Source of the DNA: Porphyromonas sp.
Lineage (GTDB): Bacteria; Bacteroidota; Bacteroidia; Bacteroidales; Porphyromonadaceae
Length of the DNA stretch: 13,462 bases
NCBI GenBank assembly: GCA_029983495.1
Contig: JASBZJ010000022.1
Span: forward strand, 1-13,462
Direction of reading: 5' to 3'
In this document: positions 7,911 to 13,462 of the stretch, one piece after another
How the letters are laid out: each line of letters starts with the position of its first letter
Position numbering within the stretch: the stretch's first letter is position 1
Translations under genes and position numbers: made by a program
Notes under the pieces: generated by a model
Database searches by the model: none
What the model saw: the letters and a program-made list of their open reading frames with translations, nothing else
What the model was told of the DNA's origin: nothing

Positions 7911-8004
7911 ATTGAGTTTACCTGAGGTTTTCCCATTTTAATCAACAACAAAATGGGAAATGATCAAGTAAACTCGATCAAAAGCTCCGAGGTTTTGATC
8001 TTTT
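7911..8004 (+). other. Structured non-coding segment with alternative hairpins; possible small RNA 3' end or attenuator
   Basis: Seen: an outer stem ATTGAGTTTAC (7911-7921) with GTAAACTCGAT (7968-7978), one wobble. Inside it is a perfect 11-bp stem TTTCCCATTTT/AAAATGGGAAA (7929-7939 with 7950-7960). Next comes a perfect 8-bp stem GATCAAAA/TTTTGATC (7976-7983 with 7993-8000) followed by TTTT, which is terminator-like. Bases 7976-7978 belong to both the outer stem and the last hairpin, so the two cannot form fully together. GATCAA also occurs at 7962-7967 and GAGGTTTT is present twice (7924-7931 and 7989-7996). It resembles no RNA family that I can name. Function is unknown; a repeat-derived origin is equally possible. 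Confidence 0.45.
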
Positions 8005-8025
8005 CATCAGGACGAAAATAAAAAT

Positions 8026-8041
8026 GAACCTGAACCTGAAC
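8026..8041. repeat. Short tandem repeat (GAACCT)2.7
   Basis: Two full copies of GAACCT followed by GAAC. It is too short to imply function and sits between the structured segment and the palindromic repeat. Confidence 0.6.
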
Positions 8042-8054
8042 AAAATCATGATAC

Positions 8055-8199
8055 GTAGGGGCGGACCTGCGTGTCCGCGCGTACCCGAACAACATAACAT
8101 TACCAACCATGGTAAAGCTCGCCATCGAACAAAAACAATATTACGGAACATGGTAAATTATGATACGATTGTGGGCGGACACTTGAGGTTCACCCCTAC
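8055..8199. repeat. Palindromic interspersed repeat with GTAGGGGCGGACC-type ends
   Basis: The left arm (8055-8078) starts GTAGGGGCGGACC and ends GTGTCCGC. The right arm (8175-8199) runs GCGGACAC...CACCCCTAC and is an imperfect reverse complement with one indel and a few mismatches. Pairing extends outward through GATA (8050-8053) and TATC (8201-8204), again with a one-base offset. Inside, TTACCA/TGGTAA (8100-8105 with 8110-8115) forms a small hairpin. Arms of this GTAGGGGCGG type recur in intergenic regions of many environmental bacteria and produce spurious RGGPACP-type peptides; that resemblance is from memory. No clear target duplication is visible. Confidence 0.65.
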
Positions 8200-8204
8200 A
8201 ATAT

Positions 8205-8538
8205 CCCTTAAATGAATACGCTTGTTACTAAATAGATAATAATCTATAATACTTGCTACCGTACAAAGGTATCATAAAGGTAGGGGTTGTTCCTATGCTT
8301 ATTATTTGCTTCTCCTCGTTATGTTACCAGTGAGTAAAAATTGAAATCATTCGAGCGATTGTAGGAAAAGTGCTGTTCAGTATATTTTTTTTGCTGGTGA
8401 GTGAAAAATATCTTATAAGCGTATTTGTTATTCGCTTTTACTGTTTATGGTGACAAATTTACTGCTAATTGTGTTTTAATGAACCCTTTCTTTACTTTTT
8501 ATATGAGGTTTACTGTGTCACTTCTGAAGATTAATTCG
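8205..8538. other. AT-rich gene-free region upstream of the nqr operon
   Basis: No credible open reading frame on either strand. A GTGAGTAAAAAT-like motif occurs twice (about 8331 and 8397, the second with one extra G). AAGCG and CGCTT flank a short AT-rich loop near 8417-8437. I see no recognised riboswitch. It most likely holds only upstream regulatory sequence and degenerate repeat. Confidence 0.4.
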
Positions 8539-8546
8539 TACATTTG
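8539..8546 (+). promoter_or_regulatory. Candidate Bacteroidota -7 promoter box for the nqr operon
   Basis: TACATTTG is an exact match to TAnnTTTG and is followed by C. TGTG at 8514-8517 could be a degenerate -33 TTTG box, 21 bases upstream. The expected RNA start near 8552 lies just before the nqrA ATG at 8577. The box overlaps the TTG at 8544, arguing against that codon as the start. Confidence 0.6.
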
Positions 8547-8576
8547 CAGGGTATAAGGAAGCTACATAAGAAGCTT

Positions 8577-9950
8577 ATGGCCGAAACCATCAAAATTAAA
8601 AGAGGTCTTTCCCTGAAACTCAAGGGCGAGGCACCCACAACTTTTTTGAATCCATCGAGCGATGGATCTTTATTTGCTCTAGTTCCCGATGATTTTACCG
8701 GAGTAGTCCCTAAAATGTTAGTAAGGGTAGGCGACAAGGTAAAGGCTGGCGATGCTGTTTTTTGTCATAAAAAGCATCCTCAGGTAACTTTTGTTTCGCC
8801 TATTTCTGGCGAAATAACAGCCATTGAACGAGGTGCAAAACGGAAAATTCTTAGTGTGCAAATTACTAAGGATGCACAAGTAGATGTTGCTGGTATGTTT
8901 AAGCATTACGAACCCCTTGATGTGGTTGCATCTTCGGGTGATGCAATAAAAAAGCTAATGCTCGAAAGCGGAATGTGGGCTTTTATACGTCAACGCCCTT
9001 ACGATATAATTGCCGAACCTGAGTATACTCCACGCGATATTTTCGTTACTGCTCATTTTACGGCTCCATTGGCTCCTCATTTTAATTTTATCCTCGAGCA
9101 AGGGCGTAATAAGGAATTCTTGGCTATAGCATTACAAGCGTTGGCTAAACTTACTGCCGGTCGTGTTTACATAGGTGTTGAAACCCCTTTAAATCTTAAT
9201 TTGAATGGGGTTATCGAAGTGGTAACCGAGGGACCTCACCCCGCTGGTAGCAATGGTGTATTAATTAACTACACTAAACCTATTAATAAAGGGGAGGTGG
9301 TATGGACGCTTAAAGCTACGGATTTGCTAGTTATTGGGCGTTTTTTAGCTACAGGGGTTCCCGATTTTTCGCGTATAATTGCTGTTACGGGTAGCGAAGC
9401 CAGCCAACGTGGCTATATCAATAACGTAGTACCCGGTTGTGATTTAGCGAAAACTATTGCTAATACTATTCCTCAAACCGAAAAACACCTTCGGTTAATA
9501 AATGGGGATGTACTTACGGGGATAAAAATTGACGCTATTCGGCCCTATGCATCGTGGGATATTGACCAAACAACCCTTATTCCTGAAGGGGACGAAATTC
9601 GCGAATTTGTTGGCTGGATAATGCCTCGTTTTAATCAGTTTAGCATTAGTAGAACTTATTTTTCGTGGCTTACAAAGAATAAGCGATATCAACTTGATGC
9701 TCGCCTTAAGGGAGGGGAGCGTCATATGATAATGAGCGACGAATTTCCTAAAGTTTTCCCCCTAAATATTATTCCCGAGGCATTATTGAAATCGATTATA
9801 GCCTTCAATATCGATAAAATGGAGGATTTGGGTATTTACGAGGTTGCTCCCGAGGATTTTGCTCTTTGCGAGTTTGTTGACTCCTCCAAGCAGGAGTTAC
9901 AACAAATTGTTCGCCATGGTTTAGACATGCTCTATAAGGAAATGAACTAA
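8577..9950 (+). CDS. nqrA: Na+-translocating NADH:quinone reductase subunit A
   Basis: Peripheral cytoplasmic subunit of Na+-NQR, the complex that oxidises NADH, reduces quinone and exports Na+. Seen: the N-terminus MAETIKIKRGLSLKLKGEA resembles the IK(L)xKGLdlxLkG opening of NqrA. Then come a biotin/lipoyl-like segment (LVRVGDKVKAGDAVFCHKKHPQVTFVSPISGEI) and the downstream motif VEGPHPAG-like TEGPHPAGSNGVLI, typical of NqrA. Length is 457 residues, close to the usual 445-470. The frame could be extended to a TTG at 8544, but that lies inside the -7 box, so the ATG at 8577 is chosen. No transmembrane helix is expected. It leads an operon of nqrA-E with a candidate promoter just upstream. Confidence 0.95.
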   Translation: MAETIKIKRGLSLKLKGEAPTTFLNPSSDGSLFALVPDDFTGVVPKMLVRVGDKVKAGDAVFCHKKHPQVTFVSPISGEITAIERGAKRKILSVQITKDAQVDVAGMFKHYEPLDVVASSGDAIKKLMLESGMWAFIRQRPYDIIAEPEYTPRDIFVTAHFTAPLAPHFNFILEQGRNKEFLAIALQALAKLTAGRVYIGVETPLNLNLNGVIEVVTEGPHPAGSNGVLINYTKPINKGEVVWTLKATDLLVIGRFLATGVPDFSRIIAVTGSEASQRGYINNVVPGCDLAKTIANTIPQTEKHLRLINGDVLTGIKIDAIRPYASWDIDQTTLIPEGDEIREFVGWIMPRFNQFSISRTYFSWLTKNKRYQLDARLKGGERHMIMSDEFPKVFPLNIIPEALLKSIIAFNIDKMEDLGIYEVAPEDFALCEFVDSSKQELQQIVRHGLDMLYKEMN

Positions 9951-9952
9951 TA

Positions 9953-10009
9953 AGCAAAGAGTTGTCTGAAGCAATAATCTTGTTAAGGCTTTATTATTTT
10001 TTCTTTGCT
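9953..10009 (+). promoter_or_regulatory. Inverted repeat in the nqrA-nqrB gap
   Basis: AGCAAAGA (9953-9960) and TCTTTGCT (10002-10009) are exact complements across 41 bases. AATAAT/ATTATT (9973-9978 with 9993-9998) can pair inside. The 81-base gap is long for this operon. A T-rich run sits inside the 3' side rather than after the stem, so this is not a standard terminator; it might stabilise the message or tune subunit ratio. Confidence 0.35.
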
Positions 10010-10031
10010 CAAAAAAATATAGGAAATAAAC

Positions 10032-11264
10032 ATGAAGCGATTTTTTGATAAGCTCCGTCCGCATTTTTCAAAGGGGGGAAAGCTACATATGTTTCATTCC
10101 GTTTTCGATGGTTTTGAAACGTTTTTGCTTGTGCCTAATACTACTCGTAGGTTAGGTGTACATGTTCACGATTCGGCCGATTCAAAACGGTTACTTATTA
10201 TGGTTGTTGTTGCCCTTACACCCGCAATGCTTTGGGGAATGTTTAATATAGGGTATCAGCACTTCCTTGCTCATGGTGTTGCCGAAAGCACTCATTGGTT
10301 TTCGATGTGGTGGTTTGGCTTTTTGGCTACGTTACCCAAATTAATTGTTGTTTATTTGGTTGGGTTGGGTATTGAGTTTGCTGTAGCCCAAGCCCACGGC
10401 GAGGAAATACACGAAGGCTTTATTGTTACGGGCTTTCTGATTCCTATGATTATACCTGTGGAAACCCCACTATGGACCATTGCAATAGCAACTGCTTTTG
10501 CCGTAATTTTTGCAAAGGAAATTTTTGGCGGAACAGGTTACAATGTTTTTAATGTTGCCATTGTAACCCGCGCCGTACTGTTTTTTGCTTATCCAACGAA
10601 AATGACGGGAGACTCGGTATTTGTGCGTCTTTCGAATTCGTGGGGGTACGGTGCAGGGCATTCCGCTACAGTTGATGCTTTTACAGGTGCAACACCTTTA
10701 GGGCAAGTGGCAACAGCATCGGGTGTAGCAATGCCACAACTCACGAATATAGTTGGCGAACCCATAAGTCGTATGGATGCTTTTTGGGGCTTTATACCGG
10801 GCTCAATGGGCGAAGTTTCAACTTTCTGTATTATTCTTGGTGCACTTTTCCTATTATATACAGGGGTTGCATCGTATAAAATAATGCTTGGAGGTTTGGT
10901 AGGCTCGTTTTTAATGACTTGTTTGTTCAATGCGGTTGGAACAACAGCAGCAATGAACATCCCCTTTATCGATCATTTGCTGTATGGCGGATTTCTTTTC
11001 GGCTTAGTGTTTATGGCTACGGACCCTGTTACTAGTTGCCGTACCGAGCGAGGTAAGTGGTATTGTGGGCTATTTGTAGGGGTGATGTGCGTGTTTATTC
11101 GTGTACTTAACCCAGGTTACCCTGAAGGTATGATGCTTGCTATATTGCTTATGAACGTGTTCTCGCCACTATTCGATTATTTTGTTATCGACTCAAATAT
11201 CAAAATGCGCAAAAAACGTGCATTAAAATCGATAAAGGCTGTAAGTTCAACCAAATCTATCTAA
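10032..11264 (+). CDS. nqrB: Na+-translocating NADH:quinone reductase subunit B
   Basis: Large membrane subunit of Na+-NQR; it carries covalent FMN and riboflavin and forms the main part of the Na+ path. Seen in 410 residues: about ten hydrophobic helices; GFIVTGFLIPMIIPVETPLW, characteristic of NqrB; and the flavinylation motif DAFTGATPL, in which Thr221 is the expected phosphoester-linked FMN site. GYNVFNVAIVTRAVLFFAYP and FGLVFMATDPVTSCRTERGKWYCGLFVG lie in conserved positions. Length is close to the usual 400-415. The ATG at 10032 gives the family-typical cytosolic N-terminus before the first helix. FMN attachment normally needs the ApbE flavin transferase, which is not in this window. 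Belongs to the nqr operon, 81 bases after nqrA. Confidence 0.97.
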   Translation: MKRFFDKLRPHFSKGGKLHMFHSVFDGFETFLLVPNTTRRLGVHVHDSADSKRLLIMVVVALTPAMLWGMFNIGYQHFLAHGVAESTHWFSMWWFGFLATLPKLIVVYLVGLGIEFAVAQAHGEEIHEGFIVTGFLIPMIIPVETPLWTIAIATAFAVIFAKEIFGGTGYNVFNVAIVTRAVLFFAYPTKMTGDSVFVRLSNSWGYGAGHSATVDAFTGATPLGQVATASGVAMPQLTNIVGEPISRMDAFWGFIPGSMGEVSTFCIILGALFLLYTGVASYKIMLGGLVGSFLMTCLFNAVGTTAAMNIPFIDHLLYGGFLFGLVFMATDPVTSCRTERGKWYCGLFVGVMCVFIRVLNPGYPEGMMLAILLMNVFSPLFDYFVIDSNIKMRKKRALKSIKAVSSTKSI

Positions 11265-11304
11265 AACATTTTCCACAATAGCGTTAAGCAGAAAGGATTA
11301 AGGC

Positions 11305-12087
11305 ATGAATAAAGAAAAAAATTCCTACATCATCATCTACTCGGTAGTGATGGTTGTTATTGTGGCTTTGGCTTTGGCTTTTACTTCGCAAGCCCTTAAG
11401 ACACGCAAACATGCAAACGAACAAATCGATAAGATGCAACAAATCCTTCGTAGTGTTCATATCGAACCTCAAAAAAAGGATGTTATCGATACCTATAAAC
11501 AAGTAATTCTTACCGAGGCTTTGGTTTCGGTTAAAACAGGTGATATTGTTAAGCAATTTCAAGGTGAGGAACGTACAAAAAGCGAAGCTTTTAATATAAA
11601 TACCAATAACCAGTACAAATACTTAAGAGATGGTATCGAGGAGGTTACGCCTATTTATATCGCCTCGGTTGATGGTAGCACCAAATATATTGTTCCCTTA
11701 AATGGTAATGGCCTTTGGAACATTATTTGGGGGTATCTTGCCCTTAACGATGATGGGTACTCGGTTTATGGAGCGGATTTTGGTAATGCCGGCGAAACAC
11801 CTGGTCTTGGTGCCGAAATATCGAAAAAGTTTTTTGCCGACCGTTTTATCGATAAACATATTGGTTCGCCCGAGCAAGGTGTTATTAGCGTAGCAGTATT
11901 AAAAAGTGGGCAAAAGGCTGCTGAAGGACAAGATAAAGTAGATGGTATTACCGGAGGTACATTAACCAGTAATGGGGTTAATGATATGCTCAAGAATTGC
12001 CTGAAGTATTACGAACCATTCCTTGCAAAGTTGGGTAATAAGGTCAACTCACAGCAAGCAACAATAACTGAACCTACAAATAATTAA
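11305..12087 (+). CDS. nqrC: Na+-translocating NADH:quinone reductase subunit C
   Basis: Membrane-anchored subunit with a periplasmic FMN-binding domain, passing electrons within Na+-NQR. Seen in 260 residues: one N-terminal transmembrane helix (about 8-29, from YIIIYSVVMVVIV), then a soluble domain. It includes LNGNGLWNIIWGYLAL, a conserved FMN-domain segment, and TPGLGAEI, followed by the attachment motif DGITGGTLTS (213-222), where Thr219 is the predicted covalent FMN residue. The motif has GGT in place of the more usual GAT; the acceptor threonine is kept, so I expect it to be functional. Length matches the family (about 230-270). It starts 40 bases after nqrB and ends 16 bases before nqrD, clearly in the same operon. 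Confidence 0.96.
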   Translation: MNKEKNSYIIIYSVVMVVIVALALAFTSQALKTRKHANEQIDKMQQILRSVHIEPQKKDVIDTYKQVILTEALVSVKTGDIVKQFQGEERTKSEAFNINTNNQYKYLRDGIEEVTPIYIASVDGSTKYIVPLNGNGLWNIIWGYLALNDDGYSVYGADFGNAGETPGLGAEISKKFFADRFIDKHIGSPEQGVISVAVLKSGQKAAEGQDKVDGITGGTLTSNGVNDMLKNCLKYYEPFLAKLGNKVNSQQATITEPTNN

Positions 12088-12103
12088 TCCGAAGGAGTAA
12101 AGT

Positions 12104-12727
12104 ATGTCAACGAAAAACAAAGAGTTCTTTATTGAACCAACTAATAAAAATAACCCTGTGCTTGTTCAGGTACTGGGGATATGTTCGGCACTTGCTGTAA
12201 CCTCGCAGCTTGCTCCCTCAATAGTAATGGCACTTTCGGTTATTGTTGTGGTTACGCTTTCAAACGTAATTATTTCTATTCTCCGAAAGGGTATTCCTAG
12301 TCGTATCCGAATAATTGTTGAGCTAGTTGTTTGTGCAGGTTTGGTTACTATAGTTAACGAGGTGCTAGCAGCTTTCGCTTACGAAGTAAGTAAGCAACTC
12401 TCGGTATACGTAGGGCTTATTATTACAAACTGTATTCTTATGGGTCGCCTCGAGGCTTTTGCTCTCTCTCACCGCCCCGGAGAAGCTCTTATCGATGGCC
12501 TAGGCAATGGTATTGGTTACGGTTTGGTGCTTATTATTGTAGGCTTTTTCCGCGAATTATTTGGTAATGGCTCGTTACTAGGCTATCAAATCATTCCCGA
12601 TTCATGGTACGAAGCTGGTTACTTAAACTTCGGCCTTATGAATATGCCTTCGATGGCTCTCTTCCTTTTAGCATGTATTGTTTGGATACATCGTTCGCGT
12701 TACAAGGATTTACAAGAAGAGAATTAA
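12104..12727 (+). CDS. nqrD: Na+-translocating NADH:quinone reductase subunit D
   Basis: Integral membrane subunit of Na+-NQR, related to RnfE. With NqrE it forms an inverted pair that holds an intramembrane iron-sulfur cluster. Seen in 207 residues: about six hydrophobic helices; NNPVLVQVLGICSALAVT with Cys27 in helix 1; ITNCILMGRLEAFA with Cys110; then DGLGNGIGYGLVLI and RELFGNGSLLG, all typical of the NqrD/RnfE family. The two cysteines correspond to the cluster ligands known in the Vibrio complex (family knowledge). Length is normal. An unusually strong ribosome-binding site (AAGGAG, 8 bases before the ATG) is seen, whereas most genes here lack one; this may help keep D in step with the other subunits. 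Confidence 0.97.
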   Translation: MSTKNKEFFIEPTNKNNPVLVQVLGICSALAVTSQLAPSIVMALSVIVVVTLSNVIISILRKGIPSRIRIIVELVVCAGLVTIVNEVLAAFAYEVSKQLSVYVGLIITNCILMGRLEAFALSHRPGEALIDGLGNGIGYGLVLIIVGFFRELFGNGSLLGYQIIPDSWYEAGYLNFGLMNMPSMALFLLACIVWIHRSRYKDLQEEN

Positions 12728-12764
12728 ACCCTTTTGCGAGTGATATAATTATAGTTTTTGAGTG

Positions 12765-12780
12765 TTTCTTTCGAAAGAAA
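12765..12780. repeat. Perfect 16-bp palindrome in the nqrD-nqrE gap
   Basis: TTTCTTTCGAAAGAAA reads the same on both strands and lies in the 73-base gap before nqrE. It could form a 6-bp hairpin with loop TCGA. No T run follows, so it is not a terminator; it might be an operator or RNA-stability hairpin, or chance in AT-rich DNA. Confidence 0.4.
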
Positions 12781-12800
12781 TTATTAGCATAAAGTAGAAT

Positions 12801-13415
12801 ATGGATTACATAAGCCTACTCTTTAGGAGCATCTTTATCGATAATATGATTTTTTCATTTTATCTGGGGATGTGTTCCTTCTTGGCGGTTTCAAAGAATG
12901 TAAAAACCTCCTTCGGTTTGGGAATTGCCGTTACATTTATTCTAACCCTTACACTTCCCATTAACTACCTTCTCGAAAACTTCGTTTTTAAGGAAGGTGC
13001 ATTAAAGTGGATTAACGAAAGCTTTGCGAATGTTGATTTAAGCTTCCTTTCGTTTATTGTTTTTATTGCGGTTATTGCCTCGTTCGTTCAACTTGTTGAA
13101 ATGATAATTGAACGTTATAGCCCTTCGTTATATAACTCGTTAGGTATTTTTCTTCCCCTTATTGCTGTAAACTGTGCAATACTTGGAGGCTCGTTATTTA
13201 TGCAGCAACGCGAATTTGCCAATCTTGGCGAAGCTACCATTTATGGTTTGGGCTCGGGTATTGGTTGGATGCTCGCTATTGTTGGTATGGCGGCTGTTCG
13301 CGAAAAACTCGAGTTTTCGAACATACCAAAGCCTTTGCGCGGTTACGGTATTGTGCTTGTAGTAACAGGTTTAATGGGCTTGGCTTACCTAAGCTTTTCG
13401 GGCGTAAAGCTTTAA
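12801..13415 (+). CDS. nqrE: Na+-translocating NADH:quinone reductase subunit E
   Basis: Integral membrane subunit related to RnfA, partner of NqrD in the membrane core and the second half of the iron-sulfur site. Seen in 204 residues: six predicted helices; [24 protein letters not shown] with Cys25, the classic NqrE/RnfA opening; [14 protein letters not shown] with Cys125; and [23 protein letters not shown] near the end. The paired cysteines Cys25 and Cys125 match the family's cluster ligands. Length is close to the usual 198-205. The ATG at 12801 places the first helix exactly as in relatives. It follows nqrD by 73 bases and is followed within 37 bases by a possible start of nqrF. Confidence 0.97.
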   Translation: MDYISLLFRSIFIDNMIFSFYLGMCSFLAVSKNVKTSFGLGIAVTFILTLTLPINYLLENFVFKEGALKWINESFANVDLSFLSFIVFIAVIASFVQLVEMIIERYSPSLYNSLGIFLPLIAVNCAILGGSLFMQQREFANLGEATIYGLGSGIGWMLAIVGMAAVREKLEFSNIPKPLRGYGIVLVVTGLMGLAYLSFSGVKL

Positions 13416-13452
13416 TAATAACTTCCAAAACTGCACAGAACATCATTTAATT

Positions 13453-13462
13453 ATGGTACAAG
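13453..13462 (+). CDS. nqrF: Possible start of nqrF (cut by the window edge)
   Basis: An ATG lies 37 bases after the nqrE stop, with only three codons (M V Q) before the window ends. The call rests on position: nqrF, the NADH-oxidising FAD/[2Fe-2S] subunit, normally follows nqrE. Nothing in these ten bases identifies it, and the true start could be further downstream. Confidence 0.35.

Noticed and set aside
8024..8215. 63-codon + strand reading frame
   Set aside because: It runs through the tandem GAACCT repeat and the GTAGGGGCGG palindromic repeat; its RRGGPACPRVP peptide is a typical spurious translation of such repeats. No promoter or homology is recognisable.
7523..8576. CRISPR array, tRNA or known riboswitch in the large gene-free gap
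   Set aside because: Repeats here are inverted or singly duplicated, not regularly spaced direct repeats; no cloverleaf or T-loop motif and no riboswitch core that I recognise is present.
10589..10960. 123-codon minus strand frame opposite nqrB
   Set aside because: Antisense to the conserved NqrB core, including the flavin site; composition reflects the complementary strand of a membrane protein gene.

Overview
This window is an AT-rich stretch of chromosome from a Bacteroidota bacterium, most likely of the order Bacteroidales. Three things point there: a fumarate reductase/succinate dehydrogenase iron-sulfur subunit of the type used in menaquinone-linked fumarate respiration; a complete run of Na+-translocating NADH:quinone reductase genes; and matches to the Bacteroidota promoter -7 box (TAnnTTTG) upstream of rfbA and nqrA. 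I cannot name a genus from sequence alone. Every recognisable gene lies on the + strand.

Layout. 1-544: 3' part of the fumarate reductase/succinate dehydrogenase iron-sulfur subunit, with a terminator at about 581-611. 787-1692: a sugar-phosphate nucleotidyltransferase-like protein. 1793-3859: an M13 (neprilysin/PepO-type) zinc metallopeptidase lipoprotein, followed by a strong terminator. 4026-7407: a nucleotide-sugar cluster of rfbA (glucose-1-phosphate thymidylyltransferase), rfbB (dTDP-glucose 4,6-dehydratase) and ugd (UDP-glucose 6-dehydrogenase), closed by a strong terminator at 7494-7522. 7523-8576: about 1.05 kb with no credible gene but with several repeats and hairpins. 8577-13415: nqrA, nqrB, nqrC, nqrD and nqrE in order; nqrF probably begins in the last ten bases.

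How the genes work together. Nqr oxidises NADH, reduces menaquinone and pumps Na+; fumarate reductase re-oxidises the quinol with fumarate, so the two ends of the window encode two halves of one likely respiratory chain. The central cluster makes activated sugars (dTDP-glucose, dTDP-4-keto-6-deoxyglucose, UDP-glucuronate) for surface polysaccharide. The last two rhamnose genes, rfbC and rfbD, are absent from this locus.

The least ordinary part is the non-coding block. It holds (a) a 175-bp element at 7541-7715 with perfect 12-bp terminal inverted repeats and a perfect 5-bp flanking direct repeat (CTCTT), the hallmarks of a MITE-type insertion; (b) a structured segment at 7911-8004 with an 11-bp perfect stem, duplicated motifs and mutually exclusive pairings; and (c) a second palindromic repeat at 8055-8199 with GTAGGGGCGGACC-type ends. 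I found no defence system, CRISPR array, tRNA or rRNA.
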